DNA of 64,000 nt from assembly GCF_004362515.1 (NCBI RefSeq), contig NZ_SNXU01000001.1, forward strand, positions 5,208,001 to 5,272,000, in the 5' to 3' direction. Origin of the DNA: Actinokineospora alba. Its GTDB lineage: Bacteria > Actinomycetota > Actinomycetes > Mycobacteriales > Pseudonocardiaceae. The notes beneath the pieces were generated by a model. The model made no database searches and was not told the origin of the DNA. It saw only the letters and a list, made by a program, of their open reading frames with translations. Both the position numbers and the translations under genes were made by a program. This document shows, piece by piece, positions 51,852 to 59,700 of this stretch; positions within the stretch are counted from its first letter, which is position 1, and every line of letters begins with the position of its first letter.

Positions 51852-51869
51852 CGACTATCAAGATATCCA
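51852..51869. repeat. 18-bp motif, copy 2 (identical copy at 4080)
   Basis: CGACTATCAAGATATCCA, identical to 4080-4097 and again upstream of a minus-strand gene (92 bp before the LAL start). The flanks differ, so this is not part of a longer repeat; a shared operator is the simplest reading. No strong -10 is seen at normal spacing here. Confidence 0.6.
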
Positions 51870-52035
51870 ATAAAGGTCCGCCAAGCGGAGCCCTCGACTC
51901 GGAGGTGACGAAAGAAAAGACGCCAAGAGCGAGGAGAGTCGACATTTGGCACTGGGGTGCGGGTCCACGTTTAAATGATTGACCCGTCCGCTTTCGTGCG
52001 ACATCATTGTTCTAACACCGACGGAGGAGACCGAG

Positions 52036-52179
52036 ATGGCGAGCATGCGGAAGCGAGGAACGCGACGCTGTTATGGCGACGCGACCTTTGCCGTGTGCTT
52101 GTCGAGTCTTGGCGTCGTCGAGTGCATGCGGTCCGAAAGGTCGCGGCTGTGCAGGTCAGGCTCCCCGCCGCTGACGTAG
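52036..52179 (+). CDS. Possible short ORF (47 aa) led by a strong SD, before the tRNA array
   Basis: The ATG at 52036 follows GGAGGAG by six bases, one of the best SDs in the window. The peptide (MASMRKRGTRRCYGDATFAV...) is Arg/Cys/Ser-rich and resembles no family I know. It ends inside a strong hairpin. It could be a leader peptide, a real small protein or chance. Confidence 0.35.
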   Translation: MASMRKRGTRRCYGDATFAVCLSSLGVVECMRSERSRLCRSGSPPLT

Positions 52180-52199
52180 ACACGTCAGGTCAGGGAGCC
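52159..52199 (+). ncRNA. Strong two-part hairpin, candidate structured RNA or terminator
   Basis: GGCTCCC (52159-52165) pairs with GGGAGCC (52193-52199), and inside it CTGACGT (52171-52177) pairs with ACGTCAG (52182-52188) around AGAC. A second small hairpin follows at 52204-52215 with a GAAA tetraloop (TCGG-GAAA-CCGA), then GCGGC and a T-rich run TTCTTTTATTT. Together they may end a transcript carrying the short ORF, or form a small RNA. Confidence 0.45.
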
Positions 52200-52299
52200 G
52201 TCCATCGGGAAACCGATCGGGCGGCTTCTTTTATTTCCCATGCCTGAAATATAGGAACGCTTTCGTTGACGCTTCTCGCGCCATTGTGGCGTGCGTATT

Positions 52300-52328
52300 T
52301 TGACAACTCCACAGTGGAGCAGACATTT
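52300..52328 (+). promoter_or_regulatory. Candidate promoter of the tRNA array with palindrome in the spacer
   Basis: A perfect -35 TTGACA at 52300-52305 and a weak -10-like ACATTT at 52323-52328 after 17 bp. The spacer contains the palindrome CTCCAC-A-GTGGAG (52307-52319), which could be an operator. It lies ~40 bp before the first tRNA. Confidence 0.35.
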
Positions 52329-52367
52329 CGGCTTGGCCTACCTCACGTCGGGGTTGGGTCAGGTCAT

Positions 52368-52448
52368 GGTGGAGACGGGCTGCGGAGCCCGACCCGGCTG
52401 TAACCCGGGCGCCGAGAGGCACAGGTGGTTCGACTCCACCCTCCACCA
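52368..52448 (+). tRNA. tRNA-Tyr(GTA), atypical D arm
   Basis: Acceptor GGTGGAG/CTCCACC is perfect; the anticodon stem CCCGG/CCGGG encloses loop CTGTAAC with anticodon GTA. T arm GGTGG-TTCGACT-CCACC; a long variable region fits Tyr. The D arm is GGGC-TGCGGA-GCCC with a very short loop lacking the GG pair region, and positions 8-9 are AC, not T-purine. First of the array; CCA not encoded. Confidence 0.75.
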
Positions 52449-52453
52449 CGCAC

Positions 52454-52526
52454 ACCCCTGTAGCTCAGCGGACAGAGCAGCGGCCTCCTACGCCGTCGTG
52501 CGCCGGTTCGACTCCGGCTGGGGGTA
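52454..52526 (+). tRNA. tRNA-Arg(CCT)
   Basis: Acceptor ACCCCTG/TGGGGGT with two G-U pairs; D arm GCTC-AGCGGACA-GAGC; anticodon stem GCGGC/GCCGT with loop CTCCTAC, anticodon CCT; T arm GCCGG-TTCGACT-CCGGC. Five bp after the Tyr gene. Confidence 0.85.
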
Positions 52527-52560
52527 CGGCGCCGCGGACAGGGGTGCCCGCGGCGTGTCG

Positions 52561-52633
52561 GCGGTCGTGGTGAACTCGGCGGACACGTCGGTCTTCCAAA
52601 CCGAAGCAGCGGGTTCGATGCCCGCCGACCGCT
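52561..52633 (+). tRNA. tRNA-Gly(TCC)
   Basis: Acceptor GCGGTCG/CGACCGC is perfect with discriminator T, as expected for Gly. Short D stem GTG/CAC; anticodon stem TCGGT/ACCGA with loop CTTCCAA, anticodon TCC; T arm GCGGG-TTCGATG-CCCGC. Confidence 0.83.
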
Positions 52634-52648
52634 CAACAGCACCCTGAT

Positions 52649-52720
52649 GGCCGGCGGGGCTGTGGGCTAGGCCGCCGCACTTTCACTGCGGAGGACAGGG
52701 TTCGAGTCCCTGGCCGGCTA
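52649..52720 (+). tRNA. tRNA-Glu(TTC)
   Basis: Acceptor GGCCGGC/GCCGGCT (one G-U); three-pair D stem GGC/GCC; anticodon stem CCGCA/TGCGG with loop CTTTCAC, anticodon TTC; T arm CAGGG-TTCGAGT-CCCTG. Position 8 is G instead of the near-universal T. Confidence 0.8.
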
Positions 52721-52725
52721 CGCCA

Positions 52726-52799
52726 TGCCCTGTAGCTCAGCTGGACAGAGCACCCCGCTACGACCGGGGAGGTCCCTGGTTCGACTCCAGGCAGGGCAA
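52726..52799 (+). tRNA. tRNA-Arg(ACG)
   Basis: Acceptor TGCCCTG/CAGGGCA; D arm GCTC-AGCTGGACA-GAGC; anticodon stem CCCCG/CGGGG with loop CTACGAC, anticodon ACG (would need A-to-I editing to read CGN); T arm CCTGG-TTCGACT-CCAGG. Well formed. Confidence 0.88.
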
Positions 52800-52832
52800 C
52801 TGATGACGTGCCATCGGGCACGCATGGTCACT

Positions 52833-52905
52833 GCCTGTCGAGCTCGACTGGACGAGCACCCGCCTTGTAAGCGGGAGGAACCGGGTTCGAGTCCCGGGAC
52901 AGGCT
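52833..52905 (+). tRNA. tRNA-Thr(TGT)
   Basis: Acceptor GCCTGTC/GACAGGC; D arm GCTC-GACTGGAC-GAGC; anticodon stem CCCGC/GCGGG with loop CTTGTAA, anticodon TGT; T arm CCGGG-TTCGAGT-CCCGG; discriminator T and an encoded CCA (52906-52908). Position 8 is G. A GTGCC/GGCAC hairpin lies in the spacer before it. Confidence 0.85.
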
Positions 52906-52913
52906 CCATCACC

Positions 52914-52964
52914 CGCCCGACGGGAGGCGCACGGGCATGCAGGTTCGACTCCTGCCGGGGGCAC
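52914..52964 (+). pseudogene. tRNA remnant (3' half only)
   Basis: About 50 nt with an intact T arm GCAGG-TTCGACT-CCTGC and a 3' acceptor strand CGGGGGC plus A, but no anticodon arm and no matching 5' acceptor strand. The 3' part is nearly the same as the tRNA-Arg(CCG) at 53277-53348, so it is probably a truncated copy. Confidence 0.6.
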
Positions 52965-52974
52965 GCACGATCAA

Positions 52975-53060
52975 GGAGGGCTGGCCGAGCGGTAAGGCAC
53001 CGGCTTGCTAAGCCGCGGTCCGGACATGATCCGGCGCGCGTTCGATCCGCGCGCCCTCCG
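52975..53060 (+). tRNA. tRNA-Ser(GCT)
   Basis: Acceptor GGAGGGC/GCCCTCC; D arm GCCGAGCGGTAAGGC; anticodon stem CCGGC/GCCGC (one C-C mismatch) with loop TTGCTAA, anticodon GCT. The long variable arm, pairing GGTCCGG with CCGG, is the class II hallmark of Ser. T loop TTCGATC; discriminator G. Confidence 0.87.
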
Positions 53061-53089
53061 CTCGCAACGAGAGAAACGTTGTCACATAA

Positions 53090-53176
53090 GGAGGATTGGC
53101 CGAGAGGTAAGGCAACCGTCTCGAAAACGGTAGTCGGCGCGGGAGCGCCGCGCAGGTTCGATCCCTGCATCCTCCG
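53090..53176 (+). tRNA. tRNA-Ser(CGA)
   Basis: Acceptor GGAGGAT/ATCCTCC; D arm GCCGAGAGGTAAGGC; anticodon stem ACCGT/ACGGT with loop CTCGAAA, anticodon CGA; long variable arm GGCGC...GCGCC; T arm GCAGG-TTCGATC-CCTGC; discriminator G. Canonical. Confidence 0.92.
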
Positions 53177-53190
53177 CGGGCGTACGCCGC

Positions 53191-53264
53191 GGGTCGTTAG
53201 CTCAATTGGTCAGAGCCGCCGACTCTTAATCGGCAGGTTCGGGGTTCGAGTCCCCGGCGACCCA
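53191..53264 (+). tRNA. tRNA-Lys(CTT)
   Basis: Acceptor GGGTCGT/GCGACCC; D arm GCTC-AATTGGTCA-GAGC; anticodon stem GCCGA/TCGGC with loop CTCTTAA, anticodon CTT; T arm CGGGG-TTCGAGT-CCCCG; discriminator A and encoded CCA (53265-53267). Canonical. Confidence 0.93.
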
Positions 53265-53276
53265 CCAGTCAGCCAT

Positions 53277-53348
53277 GCCCCTGTGGTCCAACGGACAAGA
53301 CACCGGCGTCCGAAGCCGGAGACGCAGGTTCGACTCCTGCTGGGGGCA
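53277..53348 (+). tRNA. tRNA-Arg(CCG)
   Basis: Acceptor GCCCCTG/TGGGGGC (two G-U); D stem GTC/GAC; anticodon stem CCGGC/GCCGG with loop GTCCGAA, anticodon CCG; T arm GCAGG-TTCGACT-CCTGC; discriminator A. Confidence 0.87.
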
Positions 53349-53353
53349 CCCAT

Positions 53354-53425
53354 TCCCCTGAGGTGCAACAGGTAGCACGCCCGGCTGTTAACCGGGAGGA
53401 CCAGGTTCGAGTCCTGGTGGGGGAG
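53354..53425 (+). tRNA. tRNA-Asn(GTT)
   Basis: Acceptor TCCCCTG/TGGGGGA (two G-U); D arm GTGC-AACAGGTA-GCAC; anticodon stem CCCGG/CCGGG with loop CTGTTAA, anticodon GTT; T arm CCAGG-TTCGAGT-CCTGG; discriminator G as in Asn. Position 8 is A, unusual. Five bp after tRNA-Arg(CCG). Confidence 0.87.
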
Positions 53426-53438
53426 CGAGTTCGGCGAA

Positions 53439-53507
53439 CGCGCGCGGCTCGGCAGCCGCCCGGGTCTCATAACCCCGGGCCACCTGGATCGACACCAGGG
53501 CGCGCGA
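53439..53507 (+). tRNA. Degenerate tRNA with CAT anticodon (Met-like)
   Basis: Acceptor CGCGCGC/GCGCGCG is perfect with discriminator A and encoded CCA (53508-53510). The anticodon loop CTCATAA gives CAT, with a mismatch next to the loop. The D arm is only GGC-TCGGCA-GCC with no room for positions 8-9. The T loop is ATCGACA instead of TTCxAxx. At 69 nt it may be a pseudogene or a highly reduced tRNA. Confidence 0.55.
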
Positions 53508-53536
53508 CCACACGTCCGGCCGTTGAGCCGGCGCTC

Positions 53537-53607
53537 GGCCTACGTCACGACGGTCGTGGGGCGGCCTGCAAAGCCGTCGACACCGGGTTCGACTCCCGGG
53601 TGGGCCT
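53537..53607 (+). tRNA. tRNA-Cys(GCA)
   Basis: Acceptor GGCCTAC/GTGGGCC; D arm CAC-GACGGTC-GTG; anticodon stem GCGGC/GCCGT with loop CTGCAAA, anticodon GCA; T arm CCGGG-TTCGACT-CCCGG; discriminator T, typical of Cys. Position 8 is G. Last of the array; a GCTCC...GGAGC hairpin at about 53620-53635 follows and may end the transcript. Confidence 0.85.
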
Positions 53608-53784
53608 CAAGCCACTGTCTGCTCCGCTGTGGAGCGACGTCGGTGCGACCACGAGAACTGACCGCCCGATCACTCCAAGTGGGATTCCGCCGATTCGGTA
53701 ACGGCTCTCCCGCACCAGGCGACCCACCTCGGAACCCGCTCAGCGGGCGGCGTCGCCGCACGTTGGGCCTTCCCGTCATCGGGG

Positions 53785-56700
53785 GTGTTCGAGGTGTCCG
53801 GTTCACTACGTCGGACCGCGCCGGAGCCCGGAAGCAGGGCCGGGCTCCGAGGCGCGCGGCTGGTCGGTGCCGTGCTCCTCGCCGCGTCCGTGGCGGTGCC
53901 CGGTGCTTCGCCCGCGGTGGCCCAGACTCCGGTGGGCGCGGGTGTCGAGGTCGATCCGGCGGTTGTCGAGCAGCTGCGGGCCGATGGGTCCGCCGACTTC
54001 TGGGTGGAGTTCGACGCGGCCGCCGATCTGGCCGGTGCGTATGGGATCGCGGACTGGGCCGAGCGTGGGCGGTACGTCGTCGAGCGGCTCAAGGCGACCG
54101 CGTCCACCAGCCAGAGCGCTGTCGTCGCCGATCTGCGGACCCGGGCCGTGAAGCACTCCGCGTACTGGGTGTCGAACCGGATCGTGGTGCGGGACGGTAC
54201 CCAGGCGGTGCTCGACTCGGTTACCGCTCGGGCGGAGGTCCGCAAGGTCGCCGCCACCCGGACTGTGCGGATTCCGCAGCAGGAGCCCGCCGCGAAGGTC
54301 GAGCAGGTCGACGCCGTCGAGTGGAACATCGCGAGCGTCAACGCCGACGACGTGTGGGCCGAGTTCGGGGTGCGCGGCGCGGGTGTCGTCGTCGGCAGCA
54401 TCGACACCGGCGTCCAGTTCGACCACCCGGCCCTCGTGGACAGCTATCGCGGCGCTCGCGGCGACGAGACGTTCGACCACAACTTCGCCTGGTTCGACCC
54501 GGACTCGACCTGCGTTCCGCGCGGGCAGCCGTGCGACGACGAGGGCCACGGCACGCACGTCATGGGCAGCGTGGTGGGCGATGGCGGGGCGGGCAACCAG
54601 GTCGGTGTCGCGCCTGCCGCGAAGTGGATCACCGCGAAGGCGTGCCGGGCCGACGGCTGCCCGGACCACGCCCTGATCGCCGCGGGCCAGTGGATGCTGG
54701 CTCCGACCGACCTGGCCGGACAGAACGCCGATCCGGCGCGGCGGCCGCAGGTGATCAACAACGCCTGGTCGAGTCCGGACGGGACGGACACCTGGTACCA
54801 GGAGACGGTCCGGGCGTGGCTGGCGTCCGGCCAGTTCGCGGTCTTCGCCAACGGTGGCAACGGGTTCAACCGGTGCGCCACCGTGGGCGCGCCCGCGAGT
54901 TACCCCGAGAGCTACGGTGTCGGCGCGCACAACGTCGACAACGAGTTGGCGTGGGCGTCCGGTTTGGGGCCGTCTCCGATCGATGGGGGCATCAAGCCCA
55001 ACGTCACCGCCCCCGGTATCGACGTGCGCAGCGCGACGGTCGGTGGCGGCTACGGCTACTCCTCCGGGACGTCGATGGCCGCGGCGCACGTGTCCGGCGC
55101 GGTCGCGCTGGTGTTGTCCGCGGCGCCGACGCTCGTCGGCGACGTGCCCGCGACGCGGGCCGCTCTCGACGCGTCCGCTGCCGACGTGGGTGCGCCCGAC
55201 TTCTTGGGCTGTGGGTCCGCGCCCGGTGCCGACAACTCCTTCGGCGCGGGTCTGCTCGACGCGTTCGCCGCCGTCACCCGGGTCGCGGGCGCCGGTGTCG
55301 CCACCGTGAGCGGCAAGCTCACCGACGCGGCCACCGGTGCGCCGATCGGGGGTGCCCGGGTCCTGGCCCGGGGCGGCGAGACCGACGAGGCGCGCACCGC
55401 CGCCGACGGCACGTATCACCTGTTCCTGGTCCCCGGCGGCTACGACCTGACCGCTGAGGCCTTCGGCTACGCCGCGGAGACCGCGGCCGTGACCGCTGTC
55501 GCCGGGCAGGTCACCCGGCACGACGCGGCGCTCGACCCGGTGCCGCGGGTGCGGCTGTCCGGTGTCGTGACCGATGGCTCCGGGCACGGCTGGCCGCTGC
55601 GCGCGAGTGTCGACATCAGCGGGTATCCGGGTGGCCCGGTGTCGACCGACGCGGTCACCGGCGCCTACTCGGTGGAACTCGTCCCTGGCGGCACGCACAC
55701 CGTCACGGTCGCGGCCGACGGCTACCAGCCGAGCACCCGCGAGGTCACCGTGCCCGCGGGCGACTCCACCCAGGACTTCACCCTGCTCGCCGACGCCACC
55801 TGCACCGCGCCCGGCTACCGGCTCCAGCACGGGTTGTTCGAGGCCTTCGACAGCGGCTCCCGGCCCGACGGCTGGACCGTGGTGATCAACGAGGAGGACT
55901 TCTTCGACCCCACCGCCCGCGCCTGGCGGTTCAACAACCCCTTTGGGCGCGGCAATCTGACCGGCGGCACGGGGTTGTTCGCCACCGCGGACAGCGACTT
56001 CGAGGGCTTCGTCGCGATGGACACCGAGCTGGTCAGCCCACCGGTCGACCTGAGTGCGGTCGACGCCCCGGTGATCCGCTTCCGGCAGGACTTCAGCGCG
56101 AACAGCCACGAGATCGCCGAGGTCGACCTGAGCATCGACGGCGGCTCCACCTGGGAGACCGTGTTCAGCCAACCCGGCGACTTCGGCCTGGGCGACCGGC
56201 GTGGACCGCGCGTGGAGGAAATCCCCGTCCCCGGCGCGGCGGGTCTGACCGATGTGCGGGTGCGCTTCCACTACTACAACGCGATGTTCGACTGGTGGTG
56301 GCAGGTCGACGACGTGCTGGTCGGTGGCGGGCCGTGTGCGCGGGTCGACGGCGGCCTGGTCGTCGGCAAGGTCACGGACGCGGCCACCGGGGTGGCGCTC
56401 CCGGCGACGGTCACCAGCGTCGACGACCCGCCGGAGACGACCACCGCGGGCCGCGACGGCCGCTACGCGCTGTTCACCGCCCGCACCGGCGAACGTACCT
56501 TTACCGCGTCCCACAACGGTTTCGAGTCGCACACGCGGGCCGTCGACGTGGTCGCGGGGGCGGTCACGCGGGCGGACTTCGCCCTCGGGTCCGGTCACCT
56601 GGTGGTGAGCCCGCCGAAGGTCGAGTCGACCGTGGAGGCGAACGGGTCGTCCCGGACGACGCTGACCCTGACCAACGACGGCACCGTCGACGCCCGGTTC

Positions 56701-59700
56701 ACGCTGAGCGAGCGCGACCGCGGGTTCGCTTCGGCCACGACCCCCAACGCCGGTTCCACGCCCGTGCAGCGGGTGCGGGTGCCCGGGCACAACGGCTGGG
56801 CAGGCCCGGCCCCGGGCTCGGGTGACGGCAGCGACCCGGCGGCCACTGAGCCGCCGTGGGAGGCCATCGCGGGGTACCCGGGCCGGGTGTACGACACGGC
56901 GTCGGCGACCCACGACGGGAAGGTGTACGTCGTCGGCGGCATCCACGGCGCCGATGGCGACAGCATCTTCTCCAACGACCTCTACGTCTACGACCCGGCG
57001 GACAACCGCTGGAACGCGAAGGCCGACTTCACCATCGGCCGTGAGGCGCCTGCCGCGGCGTTCATCGGCGACAAGCTCTACGTCGCGGGTGGCTGGGACG
57101 ATGTGGGGAAGTCCGTGCGGCGACTGGAGATCTACGACCCCACCACCGACACCTGGACGCTCGGCGCCGACGCCCCGGAAGGGCGGACCGCCCCCGGGCT
57201 CGCCGCGCTCGACGGCAAGCTGTACCTCATCGCAGGCTGTGTCGACGCCACGTGCTCGTCGCGATCGGAGGTGTTCCGCTACGACCCCGCCGCCAACTCC
57301 TGGCAGACCCTCGGCGACTATCCGGAGGCCGTCTCCTTCCTGTCCTGCGGCACGATCGACGGCAGGCTGCACTGCGCGGGCGGCAGCGGTGACACCCCGG
57401 TGCCGACGACCGGCACGTACTCCTACGACCCGACGACGGACACCTGGACGCCGGTCGCGCCGATGACCGTGCCCCGGTGGGGCGGGGCGCACGCGGTCGC
57501 AAACGGTCAGCTGATCGTGGCGGGCGGGGTGGCGGGCGCTGAACCGTTCGGCGGCGGCTGGTTCTACGAGATCACCAACGAGGTCACCGCCTACGACCCG
57601 GTCACCGACACGTGGACCGCGCTGCCCGCCATGGGCAACGCCGTCTACCGGACTTCCGGTGCGTGCGGTTTCTACAAGATCGGTGGCATCGTCGACGTGT
57701 TCCCGTCCCCGAAGACGCGGTTGGCCGAGCGGCTGCCCGGCTACGACCAGTGCGGCTCGTCGGACGTGCCCTGGATGGAACTGAGCACCACCACGGGAAC
57801 GGTCCCGGCCGGTGGGAGCGTGACCGTCGACGTGACGCTGACCGGCAGTGAGCAGCCGGGAACGCTCACGGGCGTCGTCACCGTCACCGAGGACACCCCG
57901 CACCAGGTGCCGGCGGTCCCGGTGTCGGTGAGCGTGACCCCGCCCGCGTCGTGGGGCAAGGTCCAGGGCACGGTCACCGGTCTCGGCCACTGCGACACGG
58001 CGGGCGCGCCCGCGGTCGGGGCGACGGTCGACGTCGACGGCGCTCAGCGGGACTTCCGGCTGACCACCGGTGCGGACGGGACGTTCGCCGTGTGGATGGA
58101 CAGCGCCAATGGCCCGGTGTCCGTCACCGCCACCCGCGACGGATTCGTCGCCGCCGCCGCGCCGGGAGTCGCCGTGACCGCGGGGAAGACGACCAAGGCG
58201 GACCTCGCGCTGCGGCCCGACCAGGGGTGCGCGGTCGCGGAGCCCGCGCGGCTGGACCTGACCGTCGGCGAAGGCCGTACGGTCGCGGCCGACCTTGTCC
58301 TGCGCAACCGCGGCGCCGGTGGCTACGACGCCGCGGTCGCCGAGACACCGTTCCTGCTCGATCCCACTGTGTCGCGCCCGATCCAGGTGCGCGCGTCCGA
58401 TTCGGCCGGCCTGCCCGGGACCCCGCCGGAGCCGGTGGCGCCGATCCCGTCGTGGTTCGACGGCGCGCGGGTGCCCGGCGGTATCAGCTCCTACGCGCAC
58501 GCCCAGTGCGACGGCGACCCGGACCGCCTCTACCTGTTCAGCGGGATCAACGCGGGCGGTGTGAGTGCGGACGCCACCTGGCGGTACGACGCCGCGGCGA
58601 ACAGTTGGGCCGAGTTGGCTCCGCTGCCGCAGGACCTGTGGCCGGAGTCGCGGGAGCGATTCGGGCTGACCAACGCGGCGGCGGTCTGTGAGGCGGGGCA
58701 GATCCACCTCATCGGCGGGACCCACAACTTCGTCTACCGCGATGTGCACTTCGTCTACGACATCGCCCGCGACACGTGGACGACCGCGGCGCCCGCGCCG
58801 CGTGTGGTGGCCGAAGCGGCCGCGGCCGCGTGGAACGGGCGCGTCTACCTGGTCGGTGGCGCCGATGACCAGGTCCACGGCACGACCGACGAGGTCGACG
58901 TCTACGACATCGCGACCGACACGTGGACGACGTCACCCACGCCGATGCCCGTCGCCGCCGAGGGCATGGCGTACGCGCGCGCAGGCAAGTACCTCTACCT
59001 CGCGGGCGGCACCGCCGAGGTGGGCTCGCCCGCACCGACCACCACCCAGCGCCTGGACTTGGTGACGGGGGAGTGGACCACGGGTCCGGCGCTGCCCGCG
59101 GGCAGGTTCGCCACCGGGCTCGCCGCGACCGACACCGCGCTCTATCTGCTCGGTGGGTTCCAGCTCGGCCGCGGCGCGACCGACAACGTCGAACGGCTGG
59201 CCCTCGCCGACTGGCCCGGTGGGTCGTGGACGTCCTTCGACCCGCTGCCGGAGAACAAGCTCGCCCACGCGGGCTTCTGCAGCCAGGCGATCACCGGTGC
59301 CGAGATCGTGACCGCGGGCGGGTTCGACACCGGCTCCGTCTCCGAACGGACCCTGGTGCACGGCATCTCGCCGGAACGCTGCCCGACGATCCGCGCGGAC
59401 GTCCCGTGGTTGTCGGTGTCCCCGGCGGCGGCGGCCGTGCCCGCCGACGACTCGGCCACGCTGCGGGTCACCGTGGACGCCGCGAACCTGGCCGTCGGCG
59501 AGCACCAGGCGACTCTGCTGGTGCGCACGACCGACCCTGGGGCGCCTGAACTGCGGGTGCCGATCCGGGTCGCGGTCCAGGCCCTGGCGCCACCTTCGCT
59601 GTACCTGTCCGTGGAATCCGGCGGGGCGATCGGGGCGGCCGATGAGGACATCGTCGGTGTCAACCCGGATGGGGTGGTCACTCCTTACTTCGATGGCAGC

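Noticed and set aside
53511..53536. CCGGCCGTTGAGCCGG hairpin as another tRNA
   Set aside because: It has no acceptor or T arm of its own and lies between two complete units.
52200..53784. Open frames across the tRNA array
   Set aside because: They match tRNA sequence, not protein families; the cloverleafs explain the region.
53806..58878. 1690-codon minus-strand open frame
   Set aside because: Antisense to the S8-Kelch gene, with no family signature and Arg/Gly/Val-rich text; a by-product of GC bias.
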